Below, piece after piece: positions 9,701 to 20,515 of a stretch of 24,966 nucleotides of DNA. Within the stretch, counting starts at the first letter, position 1, and each line of letters starts with the position of its first letter. Source of the DNA: Zychaea mexicana (Eukaryota > Mucoromycota > Mucoromycetes > Mucorales > Lichtheimiaceae); contig NW_026516910.1 in the NCBI RefSeq assembly GCF_025766255.1, positions 1 to 24,966 on the forward strand. The letters are read 5' to 3'. A program made the position numbers and the translations under genes. Under the pieces are notes generated by a model that was not told the DNA's origin, searched no databases, and saw only the letters and a list, made by a program, of their open reading frames with translations.

Positions 9701-11836
9701 GGAAGCATAGTTATTAGATGAATAAATACTAAACACTAAATATAAATTCTAATATAAAAAAAGGAAGTTTATATTAATCGTGATGGCTTGAACATACCCA
9801 ACGACCATCACCTCTTCATATCAAAATCAAGAACATTTCGTTGGCAAGCTCCTCATGTTAGGAGGGATTTGCTCATTACCATTCCGCTACTTTCAATTAT
9901 TAAAATCATTTATGTTTTTATTTTACAAATTTTTGTTCATAATGAATAATATGTTTTTGGAATTTATTTTTTAAAATGATAAAAATATTTAATAATTTTT
10001 TGAAAACTAAATAAATATAAATTATGTATTATATAATAATATATATTTAAACATTTTCTTAAAGTATCTAAAACATAAATAAGAATTATAAAATTTTCAT
10101 ATTAAGTTTCTAATTATATTTTTTTTCTATATATAATTTAATATAATATTTTATTGTAATTGTTTATTCATCTTACTAACCTACTAGCTAGAGCTACTCT
10201 TTAACTTAGTAGTAGGTTATTCACTACGGACTATATATTTATCTATCATACATTTTCACTTCATGATCAACTTATCAATAATCTTTATCTCACTATCTAC
10301 TATAATGTCAAATAAGATTGCCTCCTGAAGCTAATTATATATGCCTTCTTTATCTAATTCTTATAAATAATTATAAAAATAAAGTAAAATATTTTTTAAA
10401 TTATATTATATCTATATATGCTTTATACGTTACTGTACTACTATTTACACAATAACATGAAATGTTCTACAAACTTTCTATATAGAGTCTTAAATACAAT
10501 AGTATAGAGAGATATACAAAATAATGGTATTTTCTTTCTTCTTCTTAAACTTCTTTCTCCTCCTCCATGCATATATACATTATTATCATCCAGCACACAA
10601 ATTGTTGTCTTATCTTATTATCAGCTTCTAAAAAAGCATGACACGTGTGGTGTTTCGAGCTGACGGAAAAGGTGTATGTAAGAAAAGGTAAAAGAGGAAA
10701 TAGGTAAGGGCAAAAGGGTAGAATATGATACAACAGAGAAGGGTTACAACAAGGTTTTGGGTAAATATCAGGGTAGATGGAAGGTGAGTCTTAGTATTAT
10801 GTCTTCAATAATATAGCAAAAAAATAAAAAACTATAAATAATATCATTTTAAATAAATCATAAATAATTATATTATTTTATTTATTAAATAAAAAACCAA
10901 ATTCTCAAACCTTATAAAATTCTCAACCACTAGAATTAATTTCAACTATTATATTTAAGAAAAAACAGGCTAAGAAGAATGACGACGCCCAGTTCAGATA
11001 AAATTCAATGAAATTAGAATTTTACTAGAACGCTTGACAGAATAATAAAATATTATAAATTTACAGTTTACTATAAAATTTATAGATATTGTTTATTCTC
11101 CAATGTAGGGAAATGGGTTCAAGAAAACTAGGGTTGATAGTAGGTAAAATAAAAGGGGAAGTTGATAATATAATAAAAGAAATACAAATCAAATAGGGCG
11201 GCTATCCACACTCTTCACAAATCAATTCGTCCAATCTTTTTGTCTAAAAACTCTAGATGCCTCTTCTTTATTTCTCGGCCCTTTTCTTTTATATGGCGCG
11301 AGATCATATACGGTGTGAAAAACAGAAATATAGTTTGTAATGATAATAAGAGGAGGGCAGCTATGGTGACAAGGGAAATATAATAACCATCTATGGGCTG
11401 GAATTGTTCATAGTTTCTACCATAAGTAATGATATAGTTGAATATCAACAGGGAAATATCAGTTATCGTACATTATAAGAGCCAAACCAGTTTTCTGTGA
11501 TCACATATACCATTGGGGCCCCAAATTAATATAGAAGAACATTGACTCGTGATCTATCAGGTAGTGTTAATTTTGTGGCTTAGCGTCCAGTAGAAGGCGA
11601 GAACAAAGCATTTGAAGTTTGGTACATCAAGATCAGTTTCATATTAGCTTTTTCCTATAATATAGAAAGTTTTTCAAAAATTTTGATTTTTATATTTAGC
11701 TATACATATATGAGATCGTGCTCTTTATTTAATAACATTAATAGTAGTAACTGATAAGTGAGAGTAAAAACAGGAGAAAAAAAAGAAGTAAAATAAGGAT
11801 AATAGTAAATATTATATGCATATTATAAAGTATATA
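9701..11836. other. AT-rich low-gene region
   Basis: Mostly very A+T-rich DNA with no convincing gene. Things seen: an inverted AACCTACTA/TAGTAGGTT pair near 10180-10225 that could fold as a small hairpin; a purine-rich stretch at about 10620-10800 with the word ACACGTGTGGTGTTT, which has a diverged counterpart near 13045-13065; and a minus-strand open frame at 11448-11215 whose text (about 77 codons, no early ATG) includes one strongly hydrophobic segment (YYISLVTIAALLLLSLQTI) followed by a Lys/Arg-rich tail. The last could be one exon of a membrane protein or chance; I do not call it a gene. Confidence 0.5.
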
Positions 11837-12294
11837 CAGGATTTTTCATCTCATAGCAGACATTTGAGCTTTTAATTTGGCAGAAGGGATTTAATCTTAG
11901 GCAGAGTGGACATATATATTAGTCTGATTGAACATAAATAGAAGACAAAGTGGACGTAAATAAAAGATGAAGTTGATGTATATAAAAGACAAACTAGACA
12001 TGAATAAAAATCTAACTTAACATAAATGAAAGTCAGTAGAGACTTCAAATTAAAACTTTATTCTCATAAATATTCCTAGTCATTAGACTAGAACATCACT
12101 ATTTATAAACTTTATTGAAGTCTCTACTAACTTTCATTTATGTCTAGTTAGATTTTTAATTATGTCTAGTGTGTCTTTTATTTACATCAACTTCCTCTTT
12201 TATTTATATACTATTTATCTTTTATTCAAACCTAGTCAGACTAATATTTATATCCACTCTGCCTAAAATGTCTGCTATAAGATAAAAAATTTTG
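11837..12294. mobile_element. Fold-back MITE, mariner-like (TA target duplication)
   Basis: 458 bp with long inverted arms: roughly 11837-12045 pairs with 12112-12294. The arms share the end CA(G/A)(G/A)ATTTTT(C/T)ATCT, then TAGCAGACATT, and (T)TAGGCAGAGTGGA further in. The left arm has about 30 nt extra (near 11866-11897). TA lies directly outside both ends (11835-11836 and 12295-12296), as expected for Tc1/mariner-type insertion. Each arm holds four to five imperfect 21-23-nt tandem units of the type GACATAAATAAAAGACAAACT. No ORF. The superfamily rests on the TA and the end shape only. Confidence 0.6.
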
Positions 12295-13256
12295 TATCGC
12301 CAGATTGCCCTAATTACCAGCTACATACTGGTATCTGTTTTATAACTTTAGCATTATTTTATAAAGAAATATATGACTTTAAAGTATTAGTCAACTTTAG
12401 ATGATGATAGCGTTACACAAAGCTTTTATAAAAAAGAACAAAGCTTACTATTCGACTCGCAATCCTCTAAGAATTTCAGAATTGTAAATTGCATGTTTCT
12501 AAGGATAATATTAGTAGATTAATTGCAATTTTAAATCAGTATACCCATAAAAGAAATTAATTATAAATTTTTTCTAATTTTAATAAACATACTGTATATC
12601 CCTTTTTAAAACTGCGATTTCTCATGAACTAAATACAGTAAAATGAACCTGGTTTTTGCAGACAATAGCTAGGAGGCATCGCTATGTGTGACCTGAGTTT
12701 GCGGTTTGTACTACGTTGGGAACCTTATAAACTAGATTAGTTCTTATATTGCTCATTAGCTGAAATATCAATAATAGCTCTAATATGACATAATAATAAT
12801 AAAAATAATAATAAAGGGAGTTTTGTGTAGGGATTAATGGATAGGGAGATATCTTTAGGTAATAAGGGGAACTAAGCGTGGGGAAAGAAGTATGTGAGAA
12901 AATATAGAAAAACAGTAAGTCGGATACACATATAGCCATTTCTTGCCCTGCTCGAGGAGCCATCCATCCTCGAAAAGTCATGTGCCTTCGATTTCTGTCT
13001 GCCAAGGGAATCAGGCTGGAAAACCTCACACACAATGTGTCAAGCATTACACATGTGGTGTTTGGAAAAGGATAAAAGGTAGTATAAAAAAAACGGGGAA
13101 AAGGTAAAAAGGGTTCAGAAGAATAAGGTTGATATGTGGTAGAATACAAATAAACAGAATTCAGAAAATAAAAGGAGTCAGGGATACGATGAACGCGAAA
13201 TACAAATACACAGAAACACGATTACAATAACAGCAAGTTCCACTTCTGGTGTCAAT
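12295..13256. other. Spacer, possibly the leader or body remnant of a retroelement
   Basis: About 960 nt. The first 400 nt are AT-rich without features. From about 12830 the + strand is purine-rich (pyrimidine-rich on the - strand), continuing the strand bias of the candidate LTR that follows. A minus-strand open frame at 13149-12682 is Pro/Phe/Tyr/Ser-rich and looks like a by-product of that composition, not a protein gene. If the LTR at 13257-13702 is real, this stretch lies on its downstream (leader) side. Confidence 0.35.
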
Positions 13257-13702
13257 TGTCAATCCACGAATGTATGTCTGAAAATGCTTAATCTTTATTT
13301 TATGATAGGGTTAATCCCCTTTTATACACCTTGTCAACTGGGCGCACTCGGCCGAGAACAACGCCAGGCACAGAGGACAACGATCTCTATCGGGTAGTTT
13401 GGACGGAGTAGAAGACGGAAAAATAGGGAAATGGATATAGCAATGTCTATACAACGGATGGAAACATAAGAGAGGGAGTACGACGGAAAATAAGAGGGGC
13501 CATGAAATTACAGGGTCATGGTAACAAGGTGAGGGTAACGAGGGAAAAAGGACAATAGAGAATAATATAAACTGCACAGGGCAGGTAGCATGAGTATGTA
13601 AGAGAGTATAATACGAAAAATAAGGACGGATAGAAATATAAGGGATGGGTCCCATTAAAAGAAGCATAAAGAAGAAATAATATTCGGCGCCTATGGCCGG
13701 CA
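13257..13702 (-). repeat. Candidate LTR of a retrotransposon
   Basis: Read on the minus strand, this 446-bp block starts TGCCGGCC and ends TTGACA, so it has the TG...CA ends of LTRs. In the expected order it holds a TATA box (TATAAAAGGGG, 13326-13316) and an AATAAA signal (13299-13294), then a short tail. Directly after it comes a non-coding leader (TGACACCAGAAGTGGAAC) where a primer-binding site would sit, though I cannot match this to a specific tRNA. No second LTR is visible in the window and there is no flanking duplication, so this is a candidate only. Confidence 0.35.
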
Positions 13703-13869
13703 CGATTTAGAGTTGAAGGAACGTAAAATGACGCGAGAGGAAATGACAGAATTATTTACAGAAAAAGAGCTAAGGGAAATAAGAAAAATAAAGGGAACTG
13801 ACAGAAAGGGAAAAAGAAGTATGATAATCCCCAGATGGGGGGTGCGAGAAGAATTGTGGGGAGTTGGGG

Positions 13870-16800
13870 CGAAAACTTGAATTGTTCGCCCATAAACCTC
13901 AGTTTCCATTGGCTGCCGCTCATTCTTGCTCAGCAACCAATCAACCCTATTTAAATCTAACAAAATCTTGTGACGTAATTTCTTTTGCCGATTGTTTTTT
14001 CTTCTTTCTGTCTCTCACATATCTCACCAAAACAAAAACCTTCACGACTATGCCACACATCTAACTTCTTAATATTAACGTTGATAATTATAAAATACTT
14101 TTAATGGCGAGGCTGATGTTCTGAAGGACCGGTTCTTGAGCTGTTCCAGCTTTTCAACTCGTTTGTTTGATCGTTGAACATTGTTGCAAGTTGGCCAAGA
14201 ACAGGAACAGGTACGCGTTTTTTTGTTTTTGTTTTTTCGACTTCAATCTTCAGTCGTTCAAAGAAATCCATAAATCTACAAAAACATAAGCATTATTTCA
14301 AGTACTATTATTAATCTGATAATTTTTCTTATATTTTACCTATCCATAGCTTCTTCAGAAAGAGTTTCGGATGCTGTAGATGCAGCTTCATCAGTTTCCA
14401 TGATGCTATGTTGTGGTTGTTGTATTGGCTGTTGCTCTTGCTGTGACGATGATGATGATGATGATGATGGTGGTGATAGTAGACAGATCAAACTGATTCC
14501 AAGGACACGATTGATCTTTTTATAAACAAAGGTTAATGATCGCTCAAGTCCTTCATGTATTTACATACCATACATATGCTTGCATGGTGAACCGTTTGTC
14601 TGGTAATAGACACAAGTGCACGACACAAGATAATGTTCGTCGATATTGACCGAAACATCATATGTAGTACTTTCTTCCGGGTTAGTGAAAGAAAGTACTT
14701 TGTAAACGTTCCCTTCTTGACCAACAACTTTGGCAGCGGCTTCTTCATCTATAATGTGCACAAAAAGGTTTGTATAATAGTATATATGAAATAATATTAT
14801 ATTAAAAGGCGAAAGAGATACTTACCGTTCAATTCATTGACTCTTGCAAGTCTCATTCTTTCTGCCTTGTTTATTGTACGAAGCCTAAAGTTGGCTACCA
14901 TACAAATATGATCTTGCATTATATCTGGAAGAACATGGCTCCAAAGGATATAGACAAGCACGTCAACACGTTGTCTTCGCAAGCTTGGTAGGTAAACTTC
15001 TTTGAGGTGACGATGCCAGCTCTCTATGTAGTTGTTTGTGTTTATGTGATGATGGTGCTTTTATATTCGTGGTAAGTAACAGAATTCGTCAAAAAATGAC
15101 ATGAAAATATAAGATGAAGCAAAAACTTACACTGCGCCATGCTTGGCTCCATTTCTCACGTTTAGGAAGAAACTCCCTCTCAAAGTACAAATACAAACGA
15201 GCACTTTCCCATTCATCCTCACTATCAATGGACCAAGTTTCGAATCGTTCATGTTCAAGATCGAAATCCGTAGGTACCTCAGCTTTCATCATATTCATCA
15301 TTAGGGAAAGTGCATGTTCACGCATGTCTTTCTTCTCCTTCAGAGTCTTCAATGGAGTGGACGGTTTTGCGGTGAGTTTGGAAAGAATGTTCTTCTTCCA
15401 TGCTCTAAGGACATGCCAGTGGCAGATAAGTATCTACACTTTGTCAGTAAATGTGTTAATGGGCAGATCATCATTTACATAGTTATACGCCTTATTAATA
15501 GTAATAATTTCTGTATCAGGATCGTCGATCATAACACAGGATGGTATATATTCATGCTCATCCTTCAGCCATTGAAGCCAATACAAAATAGGATATTAAG
15601 CTTGTAAATTTGTGATCATCCACGCCAATAGCTTCCCTTTCCGGTAGTCCTGCATCTTGCTATAAGTGTATAAAGATAACAGTCATGATTGGCACCATCC
15701 ACACAAGTCTTATGGGTTGAATCAAGACAAACAAGGTCTCTGTCCTCTTTCAATTGCTATATAACAAGGAATATATATATGATTAGGTACGTGTATAATG
15801 TATATCCATTTGGATCGATTGTTGTACCTTTAATTGCCATTGTGACATGAACGTGAAAAAGAACATTCCCTCTTCATATCTATCAAGATTTTTTGAAGTA
15901 AAATGTCCTTTCTCTTATTCTATTTTGTCACCCCATTTACCAAGACTGATTGCCATCAAAGGATCAAGTTGGGATTGACGTCGAAGATGCACTTTTGCAT
16001 AATAGACATGGAGATAATTGACTCGAATGGATTGAGGTATGTTATTATATGTTTCGTCAACCAAGATTTTATCAAGAACATCTTTGTCGAGACGAAGCAT
16101 ATGTTTGATATTTCTTCAGGTAAGACTTTTCTCCACTTGCTCTTGAATGAATTGCATCACAAAGCGAGGGAGTGTATCGGATGTTGTATCTATGTTGCTG
16201 CCAGGTTCATGACCAGTATGCTTACACCGGTATTGTACTGTGATTATGTCCTTGTTTTCACTGTCTTGGTTGATAAAGGCAGTAAATCCTACTTAGTAAT
16301 TGCAACAAAATGAGTTCGTTCCACGAGGAGGACCAGCCCGTTGGCACGTGTAGTACTATCGCAGATGGATTATACACAAAGCAGAAGTAGAAGTCATCTA
16401 ATAAGTATCACACAAATGTTTTTTATGTTTACAATAAAATTTTTTGAAAGGTTTACTTCATTGAAGTAGAATGCTTCTCTTCCTCTGCTGTGCTTTTGAC
16501 TAGGTGGAGGAGGTGTGTATCCATTTTGAAGATACTCTTCGTTCTTCTCTTTGCGTCCACATTCAGTTTTCGTTTTATTATAAAACTTGCAGTTGTATTA
16601 TGTCTCTTGAGCTTCGATCCAGTTGCGATATTCTGATCTCGAAATAAATAATGTTGCAGGCACGTCATCATTTGCTGGGCGAGTGATAAAGGTAGTGGTA
16701 AGATAATTTTCTATAGTAAAGATACAAGATCTAGGGACAACAAATAAAAATAAGTGCCAATAAAAACTTCAAAATAATCAACTTAAATTAGGAAATAGTA

Positions 16801-16879
16801 GTCCAAGTGGTATTTTTAACTAGGCAAAATATCTAGCTAATAAAATTTGAGGTTTATGGGCAAATAATTCAAGGCTTGC
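13870..16879 (-). mobile_element. Mutator-like element (MULE), full length, decayed
   Basis: A 3010-bp element. The left end (13870-13901) and right end (16848-16879) form 32-bp terminal inverted repeats matching at 26 of 32 positions, sharing TTGAATT and GCCCATAAACCTCA. The direct repeat GGAGTTGGGG (13860-13869 and 16880-16889) is a 10-bp target duplication, within the 9-11 bp usual for MULEs. Inside is a minus-strand transposase gene of MULE/SWIM type. The ends are well preserved but the gene has stops, so the copy is probably no longer autonomous. Confidence 0.85.
14101..16690 (-). pseudogene. MULE transposase with SWIM zinc finger (in-frame stops)
   Basis: The minus-strand text follows a fungal MULE transposase in order. 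N-terminal part near 16680-16450 (FISRSEYRNWIEAQET). FAR1-like zinc region (ITVQYRCKHTGHEPGS, about 16215-16260). IPQSIRVNYLHV (about 16050). Catalytic region with LVCLDSTHKTCVDGANH (first Asp) and CVMIDDPDTEI (second Asp). ICHWHVLRAWKKNI. TNNYIESWHRHLKEVYL. The SWIM motif C-T-C...C-K-H (about 14580-14625). A Ser/Gln-rich tail ends at TAA 14103-14101. GT-AG introns I infer: 15757-15827, 15434-15478 (short, 45 nt), 15058-15130, 14749-14825 and 14276-14339; the joined text flows across each. The frame is broken by stops at 16293-16295 (TAA), 16116-16118 (TGA) and 15915-15917 (TAA), all in one frame, plus one TAA in the N-terminal part near 16590. The junction after the SWIM motif is also out of frame. 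MULE transposases cut and join DNA at the element ends; this copy looks inactive. Confidence 0.82.
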
Positions 16880-16973
16880 GGAGTTGGGGGGAATCTGTGG
16901 ATCGGATGGCCATCGCCGGCAGAAAGATCCGCCACCGAAATCGCCCATGTTTGGCCGAAGCCAGAATTCGTTC

Positions 16974-17149
16974 GTCGGAAATGCATGAGGCCGTCAAGTT
17001 CCGCACACTTTGTGTCAGGCATAACATGCTTCCTTAGCGCAGTCGGCAGCGCGTCAGTCTCATAATCTGAAGGTCGCCAGTTCGATCCTGGCAGGGAGCA
17101 ATCAGATGGCGAATACAAGTTCGAGTAAACATTTTAATGTTTTCTCTGA
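16974..17149 (+). repeat. 176-bp tRNA-Met block, copy 1
   Basis: Matches the reverse complement of 22229-22404 over the same length. The central 73-nt tRNA is identical. About 54 nt upstream (starting GTCGGAA, with ACACACTT/GCACACTT) and about 49 nt downstream (GAGTAAAYATTTTAATGTTT) are clearly alike but diverged. The block lies 84 bp beyond the MULE's right target duplication. Confidence 0.8.
17028..17100 (+). tRNA. tRNA-Met(CAT): tRNA-Met (CAT), elongator
   Basis: A 73-nt intronless cloverleaf. Acceptor arms GCTTCCT/AGGGAGC pair with one G-U. D-stem GCGC/GCGC. Anticodon loop CTCATAA with anticodon CAT, flanked by the TCAGT/TCTGA stem typical of eukaryotic elongator tRNA-Met (with its usual mismatch at the last pair). 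Variable loop AGGTC. T-arm GCCAG-TTCGATC-CTGGC. Discriminator A. A and B boxes for RNA polymerase III are intact. Two TTTT runs about 33-45 nt downstream can end transcription. Decodes AUG inside reading frames. Confidence 0.95.
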
Positions 17150-17516
17150 CTGGTAGTGATTTTTTTTACTTATCTACATTCGCTTCTCGTTGTCGTGTCG
17201 AGTCCTTTTGGCGGATAAGTACTGTAGCCAATAGAAAGAGAGATCACAAAAGAGTAAGAGTAGAATAAAAGATAACTTGAAAGATAATGTTTATTGTTGC
17301 TTGATGATGAAGGGGATATTTATATGTTTTCTATTGTTACTAGATATGCTATAATGGCTACATGTTGTGATGAGAGACTAATACCTGTTCAAGCAATGGA
17401 CAACTACGTGTCTTGAATATCATGTGTTAACGAGAAGCGACTACATGTTCAAATGATGGACAGGTATCACAAAAGGAAAAAGGAAAGACTAGCCAAATCT
17501 GGCTACAACAGTCATA
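17150..17516. other. Spacer between tRNA block and Harbinger element
   Basis: About 370 nt with no coding frame of note. It holds a partly repeated phrase, CTACATGTT near 17358 and 17440, with similar surroundings. The last three bases (17514-17516, ATA) are the left target duplication of the Harbinger element. Confidence 0.5.
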
Positions 17517-17773
17517 GGTTGCTCTCATTTCGCTCCGAACAGAGAACACCATACCCCAATGTAGTAATGGAAAATAAATTTTCTGTTTTCCTTCCAAAAG
17601 AGGGCTTCTCGGAGGCTTCCAATTTTGGTAGTGGCTTCTCTGATGGAAAGGCCTCCGTGGTGGCTCGCTCGGATCGATATAAAAGGAAACTGTCACTTTC
17701 ATGAATAATAAAAGTATCGAAAGAAAAATACACCCTCTATTTTTCATCTATTTTATCTGCTTTTATCATAAAA

Positions 17774-19229
17774 ATGAACAATATTCCACCATTAGCCATT
17801 ATTCGCCACCCAATGCACAATCATCTTGAAGAAAAAAGACGTCGTCGAGCAGCATTCATCAAGCTCTTGACGCAACTTGTAGCACCCGCCATAGGAATGC
17901 TTCCTTCGGTCAATGCGAACATCGTCGCAGCTTACGCTGGTTCGCCGCATCATTTTCGAGCAGCCAAGATCCCAAGAATTCACAGCACGGAATATTGGAC
18001 ATTGAGCCACTCGAATCTTCGCGATGACGACGGTCCTGGCAGCTATAAATATCATTACCGCATGCGCAAATCCACATTGGAATGGCTTGTCAATACTTTG
18101 TCTGTGCATCAGGAATTTGTGTCAGAGTCATCAAGAATGACACCAGTTTATATTCAAGTCTGCTGCGTACTATGGCGTTTTGTAAATACTCACATTGGAT
18201 ACAGAATGTTTGAGATGCAATTTGGCTTTTCTCAAGGATCGTACCACAACTTTACTGTGCGATTCATAAAAGCTATTTGCGACATCCATGGCTCCAAGAT
18301 CAAGTGGCCACGCTCTCCAGAAGAAGCCCGTGAAGCTTCCAACGCCTTTTCTTTGCCCTCCGGTTTACCTACCTCTCGAGATGCCTCAGCAAGGCTGCAA
18401 GGGGCGATTGGAGCTATGGATGGCAAGCTCGTGGTGATCCACAAACCAACGAAGCAAGGTCAACGGTACTTTGACCGCAAACTGCATCACTCGATAAACT
18501 TGCTTGCTGTGTGTGCTGCAGATGGGCGCTTTACTTTTATTGACGTGGGTCAATCAGGTACAGTAATCTACAAGAGATTTATTAATGTCTTTAACGTACA
18601 CATTGCTGACTGCAACTGCATCACAAATATATGTTCACTAGGGCGAACTCACGACGCCCGCACTTTCAATAACAGTGCGCTCAATACCAGACTGCTGAGT
18701 GATCCTGAACAATGGTGTCCTAATGGAACATACATTCTTGCCGGTTAGTAGTCCTGTACTTTTGATGTTCTACAGCTTTGCTTATATTCTGCATTTGAAC
18801 CTATTCATAGATTCTGCTTTTCCTCTGCGGCCAACAATCATGACGCCGTATCCTAGCTCATCAACTGATCCAGCGGAAAAGCGATTCAACAAAGTCCATT
18901 CTTCAATGCGAATGGCTATTGAGCGAGCATTCGGTCGTCTTGTTTCCCAGTGGAGGTTCATGCGACATTACATGTACCTCATGGATCATACAAACCTGAC
19001 GCTGGTGATTTATGCCTGTTGCATACTCCATAATATCTGTATCGAGCAGCTCGATCCGCACTCTGACGAACTGTTTCCATTGAACACAGAAGAGGATGAA
19101 CAAACCGGACGTATATCAATAATAGATACTGATAGACAGTCTAGTGCTAGAGAAGACAGTACAAGGTTGTTTGCACAAGGGCGTCAGAAACGCGATATGC
19201 TTAAAGAATCATTGTCCTCAAATCAATAA
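17774..19229 (+). CDS. Harbinger (HARBI1-like) DDE transposase nuclease
   Basis: Spliced as 17774-18557, 18642-18743, 18811-19229, giving 434 residues. Intron 1 (18558-18641, 84 nt) is GT-AG with a CTGAC branch site; removing it joins VGQSG to GRTHDAR, restoring the family's G-x-x-HD-x-R motif. Intron 2 (18744-18810, 67 nt) splits a GAT codon and restores ILADSAFPL. Landmarks: basic N-terminus (KRRRR, 21-25), AIGAMDG with D216, GRTHDARTFNNSAL (D266), ADSAFPLRPTIMTPY with D296, and MAIERAFGRLVSQWRF with E333, about 36 residues after D296. The expected triad (D216, D296 or D266, E333) is present with no stop or frameshift, so the enzyme may work. It would cut and join the element ends in the nucleus. 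The length is close to other family members. ATG 17774 has an A at -3. Confidence 0.93.
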
Positions 19230-19497
19230 ACGCAATACATTATACATTGCTCCAGTAATCGCTCTATATCTTTTAGATATTGACGTGAAGTGCTGCTTGG
19301 TACTAAAAGTTCGCGTATAAAATAATTGGGCATCTTTTCGTAGCAGTTATTGTCTGTAATGGCATGACTAGTTTTCTTCTTCACATTCTGTAAAGTGCAG
19401 TAAAGTGCTATATTAGAAGATATTAATCATCACACAGGGTATTCTAGATACACTTTTAACAATTCTGAATAAATGTCATATTATAATATAATAAAAT

Positions 19498-20395
19498 TTA
19501 TTGCTCTTCTTCGTTATTATTACTGGGCTCTCCACTTCTATTTGTGTTTGTAGGGCTACCAAACAAATCTCTTAGTGTCTGCAAGTACATATCATGCCGG
19601 CGGTCTTCTGCTTCCTGCACCTCTCGCGAACGCCGGTCTTCTGCTTCCTCAAACCACTGGAATGCCTCGCTGATGCTGGCAATGAGGCGATCGGTTTGCC
19701 GATCGGCATTCTCAAGGACAAGCTCTTGAAATGCCGCTGTTCGTCGTCGCTGTGTGGTGCCGCTCGCTGACATCGTTATCGTTATCCCTTTCTCGTCGGG
19801 TGCTATTGACAACGAGGCCATCGAGGGAATCCATCGTGGCAGGAGGTACAATTGCAGGGTCAGTTCCCACAATTCTGTCTACAGCGTCATAGTAGCACCA
19901 TCGCTCTTGACCTGAAGGGCCGTTCTCACCACTGTTGCAAATCGTAGCCCTAACATCGCGATATTCATCGACTAGATCTTGCCATTTCTTCTGTAATGCT
20001 TCTTTACTTCGACCTAACGGATCAGCTGCAACATACTCAGAAAGTATTTCATTCCAGATGCGACCTTTGGCTTGCGTTTCGATAACTGTCTTCAGTCTAT
20101 CGTATCGAGTCCCTACAGCCGTAATGAGTGCATCAATGTGGGCCTCGTCCCATGTATGGCGTCGTGCAGAGGTAGGAATGGGCGTCTGCGAACTGGGTAG
20201 AGGCGATGTCAAATCACTATCAGCGGCCACTGATGCAGGCAATGCTTCTGGGGCTTGGGATTCCGGTGTCTGCATCGGTGCTTCTGAATCTTGCCGTTGC
20301 TGTGTCTGCTGCTGTTGCTGAGGATCTGATGATGAACTGGCGGGTGTCCACATCAAGATTTGAAAGTTGTTGTGGTTGTTGCTGGTGTTTGGCAT
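19498..20395 (-). CDS. Harbinger accessory Myb/SANT-like DNA-binding protein
   Basis: ATG at 20395. The first 227-codon frame has a Gln/Pro/Ser-rich N-terminus (to about 77), a Myb/SANT-like domain (about 78-152: TWDEAHIDALITAV, GRIWNEILSEY, SKEALQKKWQDLVDEYRDV) and a WCYYDAVDRIVG motif (165-177), then stops at 19712. A second frame continues downstream to TAA 19500-19498 with a charged helical tail (AFQELVLENADRQTDRLIASISEAFQWFEEAEDRR). Its acidic/Arg heptad-like text is typical of the C-terminus of this protein class. An intron ending at ...CACACAG on the minus strand with its donor at GTACCT or GTCAAT (100 or 61 nt) would join the two frames; the exact donor is unsure. In this superfamily the Myb-like partner binds the ends and brings the nuclease to the nucleus. 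Confidence 0.82.
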
Positions 20396-20479
20396 AATAG
20401 GTATTAGAAAAAATAGAGAGGCAATGGATGAAGTGAATTATAGAGAAATTTATTTATTAGCTTCTACTATATTCACAGC

Positions 20480-20480
<1 letters not shown>

Positions 20481-20512
<32 letters not shown>
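20481..20512. repeat. (TA)16 microsatellite
   Basis: Sixteen perfect TA dinucleotides inside the Harbinger element, about 85 bp upstream of the Myb-like gene's start. Such tracts mutate quickly in length, so copies of the element may differ here. A shorter TA run lies in intron 6 of the RhoGEF (from 2356). Confidence 0.95.

Positions 20513-20515
<3 letters not shown>

Noticed and set aside
11215..11448. Minus-strand frame with a hydrophobic helix
   Set aside because: It has no ATG before the hydrophobic part and no neighbouring exon I can join; one membrane-like segment is weak evidence in AT-rich DNA.
11513..11524. Perfect 12-bp palindrome TTGGGGCCCCAA
   Set aside because: Isolated, with no repeats, no gene and no partner site nearby; palindromes of this size occur by chance.
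12682..13149. 155-codon minus-strand open frame
   Set aside because: Pro/Tyr/Phe/Ser-rich text from a pyrimidine-rich strand; no domain, no conserved pattern and no splice context.
13311..13703. 130-codon minus-strand open frame
   Set aside because: Lies in the candidate LTR and again mirrors strand composition; no recognisable motif.
16837..17118. Minus-strand ORF across the tRNA
   Set aside because: Antisense to a clear tRNA; the counterpart at 22116-22409 arises only because the tRNA block is duplicated.
20481..20512. (TA)16 as an element end or centromere-like signal
   Set aside because: It is a simple microsatellite inside the Harbinger element; nothing else supports a structural role.
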